Shown one piece after another: positions 46,506 to 56,969 of a stretch of 64,000 nt of DNA (the stretch's first letter is position 1; the number at the start of each line of letters is the position of its first letter). This DNA comes from Pestalotiopsis fici W106-1 (Eukaryota; Ascomycota; Sordariomycetes; Amphisphaeriales; Sporocadaceae). Location of the stretch: NCBI RefSeq assembly GCF_000516985.1, contig NW_006917093.1, positions 930,001 to 994,000 of the forward strand. Direction: 5' to 3'. The translations under genes and the position numbers were made by a program. The notes beneath the pieces were generated by a model. That model was not told the DNA's origin. It worked only from the letters and a program-made list of their open reading frames with translations, and did no database searches.

Positions 46506-47816
46506 TCAGCGGGAGACATTTGACCGGGACGGCTTCGGTCGCAACGATCGTCCGCTACCAGTTTCTGCCGATGATGGGGACAGTGTGCTCTCCTGCGCGA
46601 GTGGTGAGGAGAAATCAGGTGTCACTGATCTCGACTCCACGCCCGGCCTCTTCGGCCTGGAACTTGCAGACAGGTTCTTCTTTCCCCTCTTGGCTGACGA
46701 CGTGGACGCATTGCTGCCCCTTCTAGCAACAACACCGGCCTCCTCGACCTCTACGGGTGGCGTGGGACTGCGAGACGAGCCCGCCGAGATACTACTTCTG
46801 CGGGCATTGCTTCCGCTCCTGGCGCGCTTGTGCTCCTTGAGAATGGACGAGCTTCGGTGGTGCAGTGCCTTTTCCGGGACCTGTTGACTATGATGCGGCT
46901 TTTCCTCCACCCTTCTTCGTCCCGGGAGCCACCAGAACCAGCTGGACTGCTGCTTGGCAAGCTCTCTATCTCGCTGCTTCAGCTTCTTTTGTAACAATGC
47001 TCTCCGCTCGTTCTCCCGTTCCCAGTATTCGCTCCTGTACAGCTCCCAGTTCTCTCGGAAATTGGGCGAAAAGGGCTTCGGAAGCAGAAGGAGCTTTACA
47101 TAGTCTCCGCCTGGGGCCAGATCCTCCTCGTGTCCGCCGCGTTCTTCGTCGCTGCTTACAAATGGAAGCTGCGGGTGGCCTTGATGGTGCAAGTTGAGCT
47201 CCTTGTCCACCTCCCTGAGGATCCCCGGCTCCACGAACCGGTAGTGTCCCGATGTGCCACTAAATGCGCCGTATGTAAAGAAGAACCCTACAGTCGATAC
47301 CATTTCAACCCACCAGCCTCTCTTGATGACAACCAGCTTGCAGTTGAAACCCCGGAGACCCCGGTTCGAGATCCCGAGCCACCGGCGAGGCCAGCGGATG
47401 CCGCGTTCCCAGATTCCCGTGCCCCATACCAGCAGAGCCGTGACGATACCGGCCATGAAACACACCTTCTCGGCCATATCGACGACCCAGTACACGGAGC
47501 CGCCAACACCAACGCCGTCCTCGCGCGGCGCAAAGAACAGCGCGTATCCAAAGCCGCAGGTCCAGACGGTAAGGAGAGACAGGAAGAAGGTGTGCTTGCG
47601 CCGGCGCGTCCGGAGCGATAGGTATTGCGCGCGTAGTGAAGCTTCGAGGATCAGCATGTTGAGATAGATCATGGAAGGCGAGCTTGGCGTGTGGTTCAAG
47701 GGGTCACCAGGCTTGCCACCGGCGACGATAACGGGGCTGGGTCCCAGAGAGGGCGTGCTATTTTCCATGTTGGGCGCTGGAGCGCCCTTGACAATCGAGT
47801 CAACCGTTTCCGCCAT
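46506..47816 (-). CDS. spo7: Spo7-like regulatory subunit of the Nem1-Spo7 phosphatase
   Basis: One exon gives 436 residues. The family block SPSMIYLNMLILEASLRAQY (about 44-65) precedes two transmembrane segments (about 75-95 and 107-135). A conserved cytosolic region follows (ISNRGLRGFNCKLVVIKRGW, then KLLLLPKPFSPNFRENWELYRSEYWERENERR). The tail after that is Ser/Arg/Lys-rich, making it longer than yeast Spo7, as is common in filamentous fungi. In the ER and nuclear envelope Spo7 binds the phosphatase Nem1; together they dephosphorylate the phosphatidate phosphatase Pah1 and so balance membrane and storage lipid synthesis. Nem1 is not in this window. Confidence 0.92.
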   Translation of the reverse strand: MAETVDSIVKGAPAPNMENSTPSLGPSPVIVAGGKPGDPLNHTPSSPSMIYLNMLILEASLRAQYLSLRTRRRKHTFFLSLLTVWTCGFGYALFFAPREDGVGVGGSVYWVVDMAEKVCFMAGIVTALLVWGTGIWERGIRWPRRWLGISNRGLRGFNCKLVVIKRGWWVEMVSTVGFFFTYGAFSGTSGHYRFVEPGILREVDKELNLHHQGHPQLPFVSSDEERGGHEEDLAPGGDYVKLLLLPKPFSPNFRENWELYRSEYWERENERRALLQKKLKQRDRELAKQQSSWFWWLPGRRRVEEKPHHSQQVPEKALHHRSSSILKEHKRARSGSNARRSSISAGSSRSPTPPVEVEEAGVVARRGSNASTSSAKRGKKNLSASSRPKRPGVESRSVTPDFSSPLAQESTLSPSSAETGSGRSLRPKPSRSNVSR

Positions 47817-48907
47817 GTTTTGTGTGCCCGTGGATCGGTCGGTACAGTAGTAAAAGAGGGTTCGCGTGGAGGAAACGTCCCTTTGTTGGGTTTTGGGAAT
47901 TTTTGGCGAGCCTTGCTGCTACGAAGCTCTAGGTACCTTCTACGGGCTCCTATCCATGGTCATAGCGCTAAATACTGGAACTTCCAGCCCCTGTTTTGTG
48001 GATGTCTGTTCTGCACCCCAGCTGCAAGCCAGAACTTTTGGCTTGTGAAAAATATAATGCAGTCCACTCCATTTTTCTCACTTACAACATGGGCCCCATT
48101 CTTGTACTATTGGAATGGATAACCCTTTTCCTTTTTTTTTACCACGTTTTCAGAAGAATAGTTGTTCATATATTCTCAATCTATCAATGGCACCACTCAA
48201 GATTAATGCTGCTGATTCGTCAAGATAACAAATCAAAGTTCATGGCCGGAAATGCACAATCCGCCACAGTAATGCATGTAATCAATCTTTTGAGGATCAA
48301 CACCGCGATGGGCAATGCCGCCTCTTGTTCGACCATCCTTCATTGACCTTTTCCAAGACATGCATCTAGCCACAGACGGTGACTTGTGATTCAGTATGAC
48401 CGGACACGAACGATCTACGCAGCTTATTATTGGTGTTTCGTGGCGTGTTAGTAGCTACCGCAAATGTCCCCATGGCCTTGAGGACCGTGTGTGGTTGTGT
48501 TGGCGACTGGATTATATATCTAGGCAGGCTGCAATCGTCTACAATTGACCATGAAGGCATTATTCTTGCTGTACCGACAATATCGATATTTGGACGTGAG
48601 AGTATTATTTTTCTTCCTTTTGAGATATTCAGAGTTCGACGACCCGATTATCTCCCAAAAATGCCACCAGCCAAGGAAGTCAGGGAAATATTCACTTCTG
48701 AGAAACCTCAAGTCAACTTCGCCAAACTCGGATTCCCCTCTATGTCGGCTCAAATTCTCACACTTGACACTAAGATTTCAATATCGCCTTCCCATTGATT
48801 TTCACCCAAACGAAAAATCAGATTCCTGTTGGCTGTTGCTTGATTCGATCCTCGTGTTGGCGGGCAATCAACGTCTCGACAACCCGATTTGAGACGGGGG
48901 ACGATCC

Positions 48908-48933
48908 AAAAAAAAAAAAAAAAAAAAAAAAAA
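48908..48933. repeat. poly-A tract (26 bases)
   Basis: Uninterrupted run of A on the plus strand in non-coding DNA. Confidence 0.95.
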
Positions 48934-49679
48934 GAATGTACTAGGAGGTTCCATTGGACAAGGTTATGTGATATAGGATACGTGGCTGGCACTCAATACA
49001 ACTATCGTTTGGTATTATCATTCAGGTCTGGGTTCGTTGCCTGCTTAGACATGGTGCCACAGATATCACAGCTGAGATGTAAACTTGTCAACTCAAAGAT
49101 GCAATCGACATGATTTTAAATACTTTGACGTAGATCTTTTGAAAACGAATTATTATGTGAGGATCATAACTCAATCAAGGTACTGAAAGCATTGTGGAAT
49201 CTTGACCTCGTCGCCAAGGATAATATTGTAGAGTGATCACGTTCACGGTTCGAATACGTCTCAACATCACAAGGATACTCGTTAAAAGTGTATATGAGCT
49301 TTAAATAAAGGGATTGTCCTACGACAACACTGAAGCGCATGTAAATGCTTAGTAGTTTAGGACTCATGCATCACAAGAGGTGCTGTTTAAATAGAGTCCA
49401 CGCAAAGGAGATCCTCGAGCAGTATCGCCCGGACTTTCAGACGCGGACTCGGCCCCTCGAGGTACCTCTGCGGTTGATGCTCCATCATCCTTACCGTACT
49501 GGTGTCTTGACTCTGGTACGAACGATACTTGTGTTCCCGCAAGAACCGTCAGATATGCCGCCGCCACATAGCTGCACAAGTATCTAGATGGAAGATATTA
49601 TCTCGATGCAAAAGCATAGCTTTTCATCTGAAAAGCAACCTGCTGCTATGGTTAAGTCAAAGAGGTTCAAGGCAATCCC

Positions 49680-49711
49680 GAAATGAGCTTGGCATGAAAT
49701 GAGCTTGGCAT
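49680..49711. repeat. perfect 16-bp tandem duplication
   Basis: The unit GAAATGAGCTTGGCAT occurs twice head-to-tail without mismatch (49680-49695 and 49696-49711). Confidence 0.95.
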
Positions 49712-50033
49712 GTATTGGATATACGATGAAGCGTTTTGACGCGGATCGGATCAAGGATAGCGCAACGGCAGCATCATTACGGAAACAACAGTCCGACAGG
49801 GTCCATACCTAGCAGCGCACCGACGGTCTCTTCATCCGCTCCATGTGGTGTCAACAGTCGAAGAAGGGACAAGCCATGACCACCCGTCATCGTCGACAAT
49901 CTGACTGACGTTACTGCAATGAGGAGAGCTCGCAATACGTTGGCTGCTCGCAAGGGCCGCAAAAGGAGGGTGTGGAGACTGGAAATTTTTGAACAGAAAA
50001 TATCAACACTCTGGAGATTCCGAGATTTTCTTT

Positions 50034-50050
50034 AAAAAAAAAAAAAAAAA
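50034..50050. repeat. poly-A tract (17 bases)
   Basis: Uninterrupted run of A in AT-rich non-coding DNA 0.5 kb before the mucin-like gene. Confidence 0.95.
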
Positions 50051-50551
50051 GTCAGATGCTGGCTGCCATTCACTGGGATATAAGTAAGGTTCGGTATATT
50101 CAAGTGAGGCGGGACAGAGATTATTTAATTAGCTGATAAGCAACGGAGCCGCTGCTTTGAGAGGCTTGAGATTCTAATCTACATATGCTCAAGATATTTT
50201 CGTATAATTAATAAATATCTTCGCAGTTGTCCTTTATGTAGAATCTTGGTAATTGATGGTTCGTACCACTGTAATTATATTATGATACAAGAACTACTGT
50301 ATGATTTACATCACGTACACTTTCGACCATATGAATACAGAAATTTTGACAAACACCACTTGAGGGTTCGGTCGATGCCGCAATTACTGCACGGCAGATA
50401 GATTGAATGTTCATGGCAAACGGCCTGCTAAAGTATCGAAAATATGTCCATTAATCATTCGTACAAAGACTTTTTAACCTGAGTAATCCATCCACCTTGT
50501 GGACTCCTTTTTGGCTAGCCATAATCTATATTCTCCCTTGCAAGATTCAGA

Positions 50552-52032
50552 ATGCGATCGTTCAGCCTTATCACAGGGCTTAGTGCCTTAATATCCTTCT
50601 TTGTTACTACACTTGCTTTAGGATCTGTTGACGAGACATGCCAAAAAGGGCTCTACGTGAGCCTGTCCCCCTTGTCAAACGATGTTTGGGCTCAAAGATT
50701 CTGTTCCAGTGTATACGAGAGAACCTCTACTGCTATTGTGACCACGATCGTCACCGAGACGACAGTTTCTGATGCGGTCGCCACCACCACCTCGACCACG
50801 CTGACTACTACGACTGCAAGCACCACGACCACCTCAACAATCACGACAACGACTACAAGCGTTAGCACAAGCACTACTGTCACTACTACAACTTCCACCT
50901 CGGTGTCAACCGAAACAAGTACTGCGTCCGTCACCGTAACTGCGGCTGCATTAAAGAAGAGATATGTCGGATGCCAGGAGACGAAGGCGACGTCGCGTAG
51001 AAGACCTACTGCGCCTGTCTTTCACGGCAAACCCTTTCATCAGCCAGAGTTCAAGGCAAAACCTAATCCAGAGTACAGTGATGGGTCCGGTGATTCGCCA
51101 TCAGACTACCAGGGACCAGCAGAGGCCATGCAAGATACTCCCACCAGACCATTCCATGACACTTCGCCCGATTACCCATGGCACGGATCACCGCATGGGG
51201 AAGACTCGCCAAGTAGCGATATAGCTTATGGTCACAGTACTCCTACAGAATATACCCCGACCATTCCGACCCAGGACGGGTACACATCAGACTATTTGGC
51301 TTCGCTCTACCACGGTTTACTATCTCTGCCACCAGCTTCGGCAAGCCAATACTGTAAGATGTTCTTTTTTGGGACTACTTTCTTCATAGTCTCGAATTCT
51401 TTTGCTCTGATCATTTACGAAACTCGCTACTAACAATGCGCACTATTCAGGTTCATGTTATCAGTCTACAGAGACATTTACGACATCTACCACGACCATC
51501 ACGGCGGACACAACTGTGATCACCTCTGGAACAGTCACAAAAGTGGTTACCAGAACGATTAGCACCACGTCCACTTTTGTCTCCACGACGACCACGACTT
51601 CCACGGTACCCTCAATAACGGAGATCACCAGCACAGACACGGCCAGTACAACAACGACAACGACGACGACTTCGACATCTACAATAACGGTAAGTCAATA
51701 CCGAGATAGTGGCTCAATGCATGGATATCTCTGCTGATCTTATACAGTTCACTCCTGTCCCCGTTGCCACGAGCTGTGTGGATCTTGCACCGTCGTATAC
51801 TGCTGCAAATGGCGAAGCGTTTAATATCCAATGCTCTGCCCTCTTTTTCGGAGGATCGAACCAAATCGTAACGGTGCCGACTGAGAACTTCCGTGCTTGC
51901 CTTGAATTGTGCTCCAATACCGCGAATTGCGTTGGTATCGACTACGATCGGTTCAATGTATTATGTGTTCTGCTCAGTTCTGTTGGTGCGGGCAATAACG
52001 ATCCCAATTTTGATCGGGCGGCGGTAGTGTAG
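50552..52032 (+). CDS. secreted mucin-like Thr-rich protein with a C-terminal PAN/apple-like module
   Basis: Three exons (50552-51353, 51451-51689 and 51748-52032) join in phase to give 441 residues. The first ~23 residues are a clear signal peptide (MRSFSLITGLSALISFFVTT). Two Thr/Ser/Val tracts, about 60-125 and 280-345, would be densely O-glycosylated. Between them is a Pro/Ser/Asp-rich hydrophilic segment. The last ~95 residues contain six or more Cys, and the block FRACLELCSNTANCVGIDY has the Cys spacing of PAN/apple-type modules, which bind sugars or proteins. No GPI signal or transmembrane helix is visible, so the product is secreted or retained in the cell wall. Similar fungal proteins are adhesins or host-interaction factors, but no function is proven here. 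It sits alone in AT-richer DNA. Confidence 0.85.
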
Positions 52033-52561
52033 TAGTATCGCAGTATATGGCGGCACCGCAGTCCGTGTGAGAGCGGCGGGAAATCTACGACTACCTACCT
52101 AGGTAGCGACGAAATGCCATTTTGAAATGGCTGGCACAAAAGAGTGACAGGCTATACGGGTTGTAAACGGGAAACCAGAGAGTTGCGTTAAGATCCATAT
52201 GGTAGAGGTCTTTATACTAACATCGATTGCTGACCATGTATTCGTGGACGTTATAAGTGTATCAGCGAGATATTACATGCCACTCCCAAACCCTTCTTGG
52301 TGTTAGACAACTGGTGCGTGTCTTGGAAGATAGCGACGAGCGATGTAGCCCGGTTTGGGAATTTGCAGTTGGCATTCCGACCGATGATGGAGAAGGAATC
52401 CAAGACCAACGGTGTGATTATACAGAGCCAAAACAGGATATGAGGTGCACAACACTATACTGATCCGAACCAGGTCCACAATGACCCACCACCTTCAATT
52501 CTCCCAGAAGCCCCGCCAAGGAGTCAGTTTTAAATAAAGCACAAACGTCTCAACAATCATC
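52033..52561. other. intergenic between the mucin-like gene and the tRNA
   Basis: 3' region of the mucin-like gene, with the palindrome-containing CTACCTACCTAGGTAG near 52095. Nothing else was recognised. Confidence 0.5.
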
Positions 52562-52661
52562 GGTGAGATGGCCGAGTTGGTTATGGCGCCAGGTTAAGGT
52601 CTACCTTAACACCTACTTCCTGGTACGGAAACGTGCGTGGGTTCAAGTCCCACTCTCATCA
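52562..52661 (+). tRNA. tRNA-Leu(AAG) with an 18-nt intron
   Basis: The acceptor strands GGTGAGA and TCTCATC pair with one G-T wobble, and A52661 is the discriminator. A class II long variable arm and the T-arm GTGGGTTCAAGTCCCAC are present. The anticodon stem CCAGG/CCTGG encloses TTAAGG, so the anticodon is AAG (52596-52598). An intron (52600-52617) follows position 37, and its CCTTAA can pair with the TTAAGG of the anticodon loop, as expected for nuclear tRNA splicing. AAG is read after A34-to-inosine editing and decodes CUN leucine codons. Confidence 0.93.
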
Positions 52662-54072
52662 CTTCCACTAGATTCAATCTAGTAACCATTCTTTTTGCTT
52701 TTTTACCCTCTATAGTTTTCTCCATCTCTTCTTGCATGGTGCATGATCTTTATTTAGTCCACTTACATTTTTATACAAGTATTCACAGTGATTTGCCGAT
52801 TATAATGGTGGCATTGGTCCTTTTTTTTTTCTTCAAAAAAGAAATAATAAATCAATAAAAATGTCTTACAAGTAATATTCCTCCACAACTATTTCGTAAA
52901 CCTCATGCCTCGAAACATCGTTCACAATCAAGCGGTGTCTCAGCCCCTCGGGCGCCCTCGCATGCCTTGGGATGTCTTCTCAGGTCGAGTCGCGACAGGA
53001 AGAATGGGCCGACGAATGGGAATACGCAAAATACACGCCGGCTGAATTCCCGAGGATTCTTCAAGTACGACCTCGAGTCCGTAGCTACAGGTGTGGCCGG
53101 CATGCTCGGGAGGCTATAAGCTCCCCAATGGCTGTCAAATATCCTCACACATGACCTTCAATCTGCCCATGAAGATTCCGTCCGCCGCTCTGCATACCAG
53201 GAGGCAGAAGTCTGCCAGGATTCGTTGCAGTCTTGCTCAAAGAGGAGAGTGGTCTACCCTCATTGGGGCCAAATATTTAGATGCTATAACGCGCTGCCTA
53301 TAATTCATCCATCCTGGCAGTGTAACGAGATGCCGGCGATCCAAGGACTCCAGTTGATGAACTTGTTTCGGCATACACTTTTGCTGCACTCTAACACTTT
53401 GCCTCGGGGCAAAACCCCAGTGGCATGTCATCGGAGCAGCCTCTAATTCCTGGGTCAGGACTATCCATATACCAGGGCGCGGCCCAGGAACAAACTGAAA
53501 ATCTCAGCGCACGGCTGAGATAGTCAACGACACTAAACATCAAGTCGCAATTGTGCGAATTTCTCAGTTTTGTGGAAAAGCAGAGCAACTTTTATTGACC
53601 ATTTGCCTGTGGAATATGGCCTAGGCAAAACCTCGACTCCCTCGAACTCCCATGCCTGCCTGCGATATGTTCAATGAAGCTGCCACGCAAAATCGACGTG
53701 GCAGTGAAACCCTTATCTACCGACCGTCGTGATCATATCAGAGAAATCAGATCTGATGAAAGCCAGACCAAGGCCATTGTTTTCCACCTTAACTTTTGTG
53801 TTTTCGGTTCGCCGGCCCGGAGAAACTAGTCCGGGACGCAATACGGCGATTACGCCAATCATTAGAGTAGTCCGCGGTCCAAGGAGTTGTGTCGAATCCT
53901 AGTCCAGCCGAACGGGGTGTATGTATAGCAAAGCAAAGAAATTCGTTTCAGTAATCTTACAAGGCTTCAGCATACTCCCTTTGGAGAGTGAGCTAAGCCC
54001 GATTTGCGTGCGCCAAGAGAGCGACATCATTGAGCCTGGTTGGCATCGCCGTTGTCGAGATATTGGCGTGCA
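52662..54072. other. intergenic, possible decayed coding sequence
   Basis: 1.4 kb between the tRNA and the AreB-type gene. The segment 52903-53150 stays open in several frames on both strands. One plus frame ends with a protein-like stretch, FFKYDLESVATGVAGMLGRL, before a stop at about 53118. I cannot build a gene from it. It may be a remnant. Confidence 0.4.
52692..52704 (+). terminator. RNA polymerase III terminator of the tRNA gene
   Basis: T-runs of five (52692-52696) and six (52699-52704) lie about 30 bases after the tRNA end on the coding strand. Confidence 0.7.
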
Positions 54073-56969
54073 TCAAGAGGTCGACTGAGGTGTCGGAGCA
54101 GATTCCGTCTCCTCCTTCTTGGGTTCCTCTTCGAGACGAGGCTTCTTAGCAGGGCGCTCGGCATCAGCATCGGCGTTGGCGGCAGCAGCGGCGACGGCAG
54201 CAGCAGCAGCGACCTCTTCAAGATGCTTGATCTTATCCTGGGCATCCTTGAGCTCTTGCTCCATCTCGTCCAGTCTGCGCTTGAAGATGTTCTCGCGGCG
54301 ATGGCTGTCATCTAGTTGGCGCTGTGTCTCATCCTGCCTGCGCTGCAAGTCTTCACGCAGTTGGCGCTCGTGAGCCTCGGCCTTCAAGGCTTCCTCTGCT
54401 TGGTGGCGCACATTGTCGGCGTTTTGTGAATCTGTCTCGAGCTGGGTTAGACGGCCGCGATACAACTCGTTGATGACCTCGAGTTCGCTGACGCGCGTCT
54501 TGAGACTGGAGTTGGTGGCAATCAACTGCTCGCGGGTTTCAGTCACATCAGGGTGGGCATCGCCGTTTGCAGCCGATGCGTCGTGACCAGGAGAGCCTCC
54601 GGTGGGCATCGAGTACTGGGGCAAGCCTGGTGATTGATACTGGTGTCCGTCGACGCCGTTGGTATACATGGCCAGGTTCGGATCATACATGCCAGGTGTG
54701 CCGGTGCGCGAGACGGGAGAGTCGTCAGGGTGACCGTTTAGCTTGTGTTGCGAGGTGCGTCGGACAGCGGCGAGAGCTGCAGCAGTCGCAGCATCGTGCG
54801 CATGCATGTTGAGGCCATTAGGATCGACGGCGGTAGCAGGAAGGCTCTGGAGGAACGACACGGTCAGTATGCGACAGGTTTGCGAAGCGCTTCGGCTCGA
54901 GTACTGACCTTCTTCTTCATCTGCATATCGGGGCGCACCGTCTTGACGCGGTTGCGGCTCTTGATGACATCGGTCTTGAGAGAAATGGGTCTCGGGCGAC
55001 CGTGCAACTTGAGAAACAGACCGCAGGCGTTGCAGAGAACAGAACCCATCTCGTCGCGACGCCATAGCGGCGTTGTGCTGGTCTGGCAGTTCTGGCAGAC
55101 GGGCTGGGTGGACTCGTGGTTAGTGGCCATGGTAGGGGTGGGTGTCGGTGGTAATGTAGCCATTGCGACAGGAGAAAAGGGACGAAAACGCGCGGGGGGG
55201 TATCAAAAGATTAAAAAAAAAAAGCAAGATTGTGATATCGGCGGAAAACGAATGCGATATGATGAGCAACTCTACTCGGATCAGATAAAAGGACGACGCT
55301 GAAGGGGGGTTGCAGGCTCGCGATGGCAGGTCGATAGATAGAGAGATAGATAGACGGATTGATAGAGTATTCCGTTGATTGATGGGCGTTATCAGGAGTT
55401 TGAGTTGGGGGCTGATAAGAAATTTCAATTGTCGGCAGACTGATTGACTGGGACTGGGACTGGGCGCTGGCCTCTTTGCATTTTTTTTTTCTTCCCTGGC
55501 TGGGTGCTTGCCGCTTATCTTTTCATGTGGGTCCCCGCCATGGGGAAATTTTCGTCCAATCAGATTCGCTGCTTACCACCATCTTGGCAGGCGACGAGGG
55601 TCCTGTAATGAAGGGGAAAAAGCAGAGGCCATTGCGAAAACGGACAGGACCGATGCCCGGCAGTGGCTAATGCGATTTCGGGATTTTGTCTCGGTTCCCA
55701 AAGCAAAGAAATATTCTCTGCTGAGTGGTGATACCTCGCCAGCACTTGCCAGCAGGACGCCAATTGCCTCGTGCATAAGAGGTCCAGCAGCGATCTACCA
55801 GTGGGCAGAGAAGCGAGTAAATGTACACAGTAAATGCGCATCCATGCCAAGCTCAGAAATACCCCACGAGATTTCTTAGGCCGTTGTTATCATCTCGATA
55901 AACACCGCGCCATTATGATAAATGTTATCGGGATAAGATAAACCGATGAATTGAGCTAATATGCGGCTGCGCTCCGCCGATAAGACTCAAATCGGTCGGG
56001 AAATAGGAGAAGTCGATAGTAGTAGTAGAAGAATAAAAGGAAAAGGACTCACCAAACCGCCAGTAGCTGTTGGCACTGTCGCGTGCGGCGACGAGTTGGC
56101 CCCCACGGCGCCCGAAGGCAGCGTAGGCATTTGCCCTGAAGAGGCCATCGCGGTCGGAGGGTTGCTTGGTCTAAGGAACACGACTGTCAGTGTTCACTAT
56201 GTACGAGTGTAAAGAAGACAAAAAAAAGTGCAGCGCAATGAACCCAATGGTGAGGAAAGGCAATGTCGCGATCACGGGCTTTCGCGCGCCAGGAAAAGAA
56301 ATGGAGCATGTGCTGAATTGGGGAATGGTGACTGGATATGGAGTTTGTCGAGGGGTGAACAGGAATGGCGATGGATTAGTGGTGGGGTCGTCGATAACTG
56401 CGCCTGTTTCCAAGCTGCTAAAAAGGCTGGCTAATGGACTTGACAAACAACATCGCCCGCCAACAGTCGCTGTTCGAGCAACCGCATAAATCCATGAGCG
56501 CTTCGAATTCAGCCAAATCATGACTGCCAGCCTGCGTGAGCAAGATCAATGGCCATTGAGGCATGCCAACTAGGACCACAGCAACTGGAAGCAAAGCAGC
56601 CACAAAAGCTCCGCGCAACCCATTACTGTGCGAATAGTCCATCTCGGTCATTTCAACATGAGATCATATGCTTGTTGTCGCTGGCGCTCCCTGGACTGAA
56701 GCATGTGCTCTTTTGCCAACCGCATCGCTGCACCAGGGCATGGAAACACTCGCCGAGCGAGGTGATGTCGGGGTATTCGAATGTGCTGCCGTGTGTCGTA
56801 CTCACCTTGATTGCGGCGAGCTGTTGCTGGTAGAAGTACCACTAGCAAGAGCCTGTATGCTTGGGAGCTGAGCTATCGCCTCTGATGCCGTCGTTGCAGT
56901 CGAACTGGGTCGAGAAATGGGCTCGAGGGTCGGCAGCGGCGCCGCCAAGCCCTCCTTGCCATCCTCCAT
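54073..56969 (-). CDS. areB: GATA-type transcription factor of the AreB type, with C-terminal coiled coil
   Basis: Exons 56806-56969, 56053-56170, 54909-55112 and 54073-54846 join in phase (419 residues). The first begins [20 protein letters not shown]. The second contains [16 protein letters not shown]. The third carries one GATA zinc finger, [18 protein letters not shown] ... [12 protein letters not shown], with fungal type IVa spacing, and a basic tail ([18 protein letters not shown]). The fourth encodes a Pro/Gly segment and then a long heptad coiled coil ([20 protein letters not shown]) and an acidic end. A single finger plus C-terminal leucine-zipper-like coil is the AreB/ASD-4 layout; AreB modulates nitrogen catabolite genes alongside AreA. 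The intron before exon 3 is 940 bp, and its acceptor could be at 55113 or the CAG at 55101. A shorter form can start at the ATG at 55163 ([10 protein letters not shown]). Confidence 0.85.
55889..55985. promoter_or_regulatory. cluster of GATA sites in the large areB intron
   Basis: At least five GATA or TATC cores occur within about 60 bp (55890-55945), including GGATAAGATAAAC, and one more lies near 55979. They lie upstream of the internal start at 55163, inside the 940 bp intron of the long transcript. Further GATA motifs recur at 55230-55430. They are suited to binding by AreA- or AreB-type factors; binding itself is inference. Confidence 0.6.

Larger units (their letters stand above)
47817..50551. 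other. AT-richer, gene-free tract with homopolymers and a short tandem repeat
   Basis: 2.7 kb between spo7 (-) and the mucin-like gene (+). The left 200 bp should be the spo7 promoter. A 26-base A-run lies at 48908-48933 and a 17-base A-run at 50034-50050. A perfect 16-bp tandem duplication lies at 49680-49711. I found no coding frame with a motif, and no long terminal or inverted repeats. Confidence 0.55.

Noticed and set aside
48889..50050. A-runs as tails of LINE or processed-gene insertions
   Set aside because: I saw no reverse transcriptase, no gene-like sequence directly upstream and no obvious target-site duplication.
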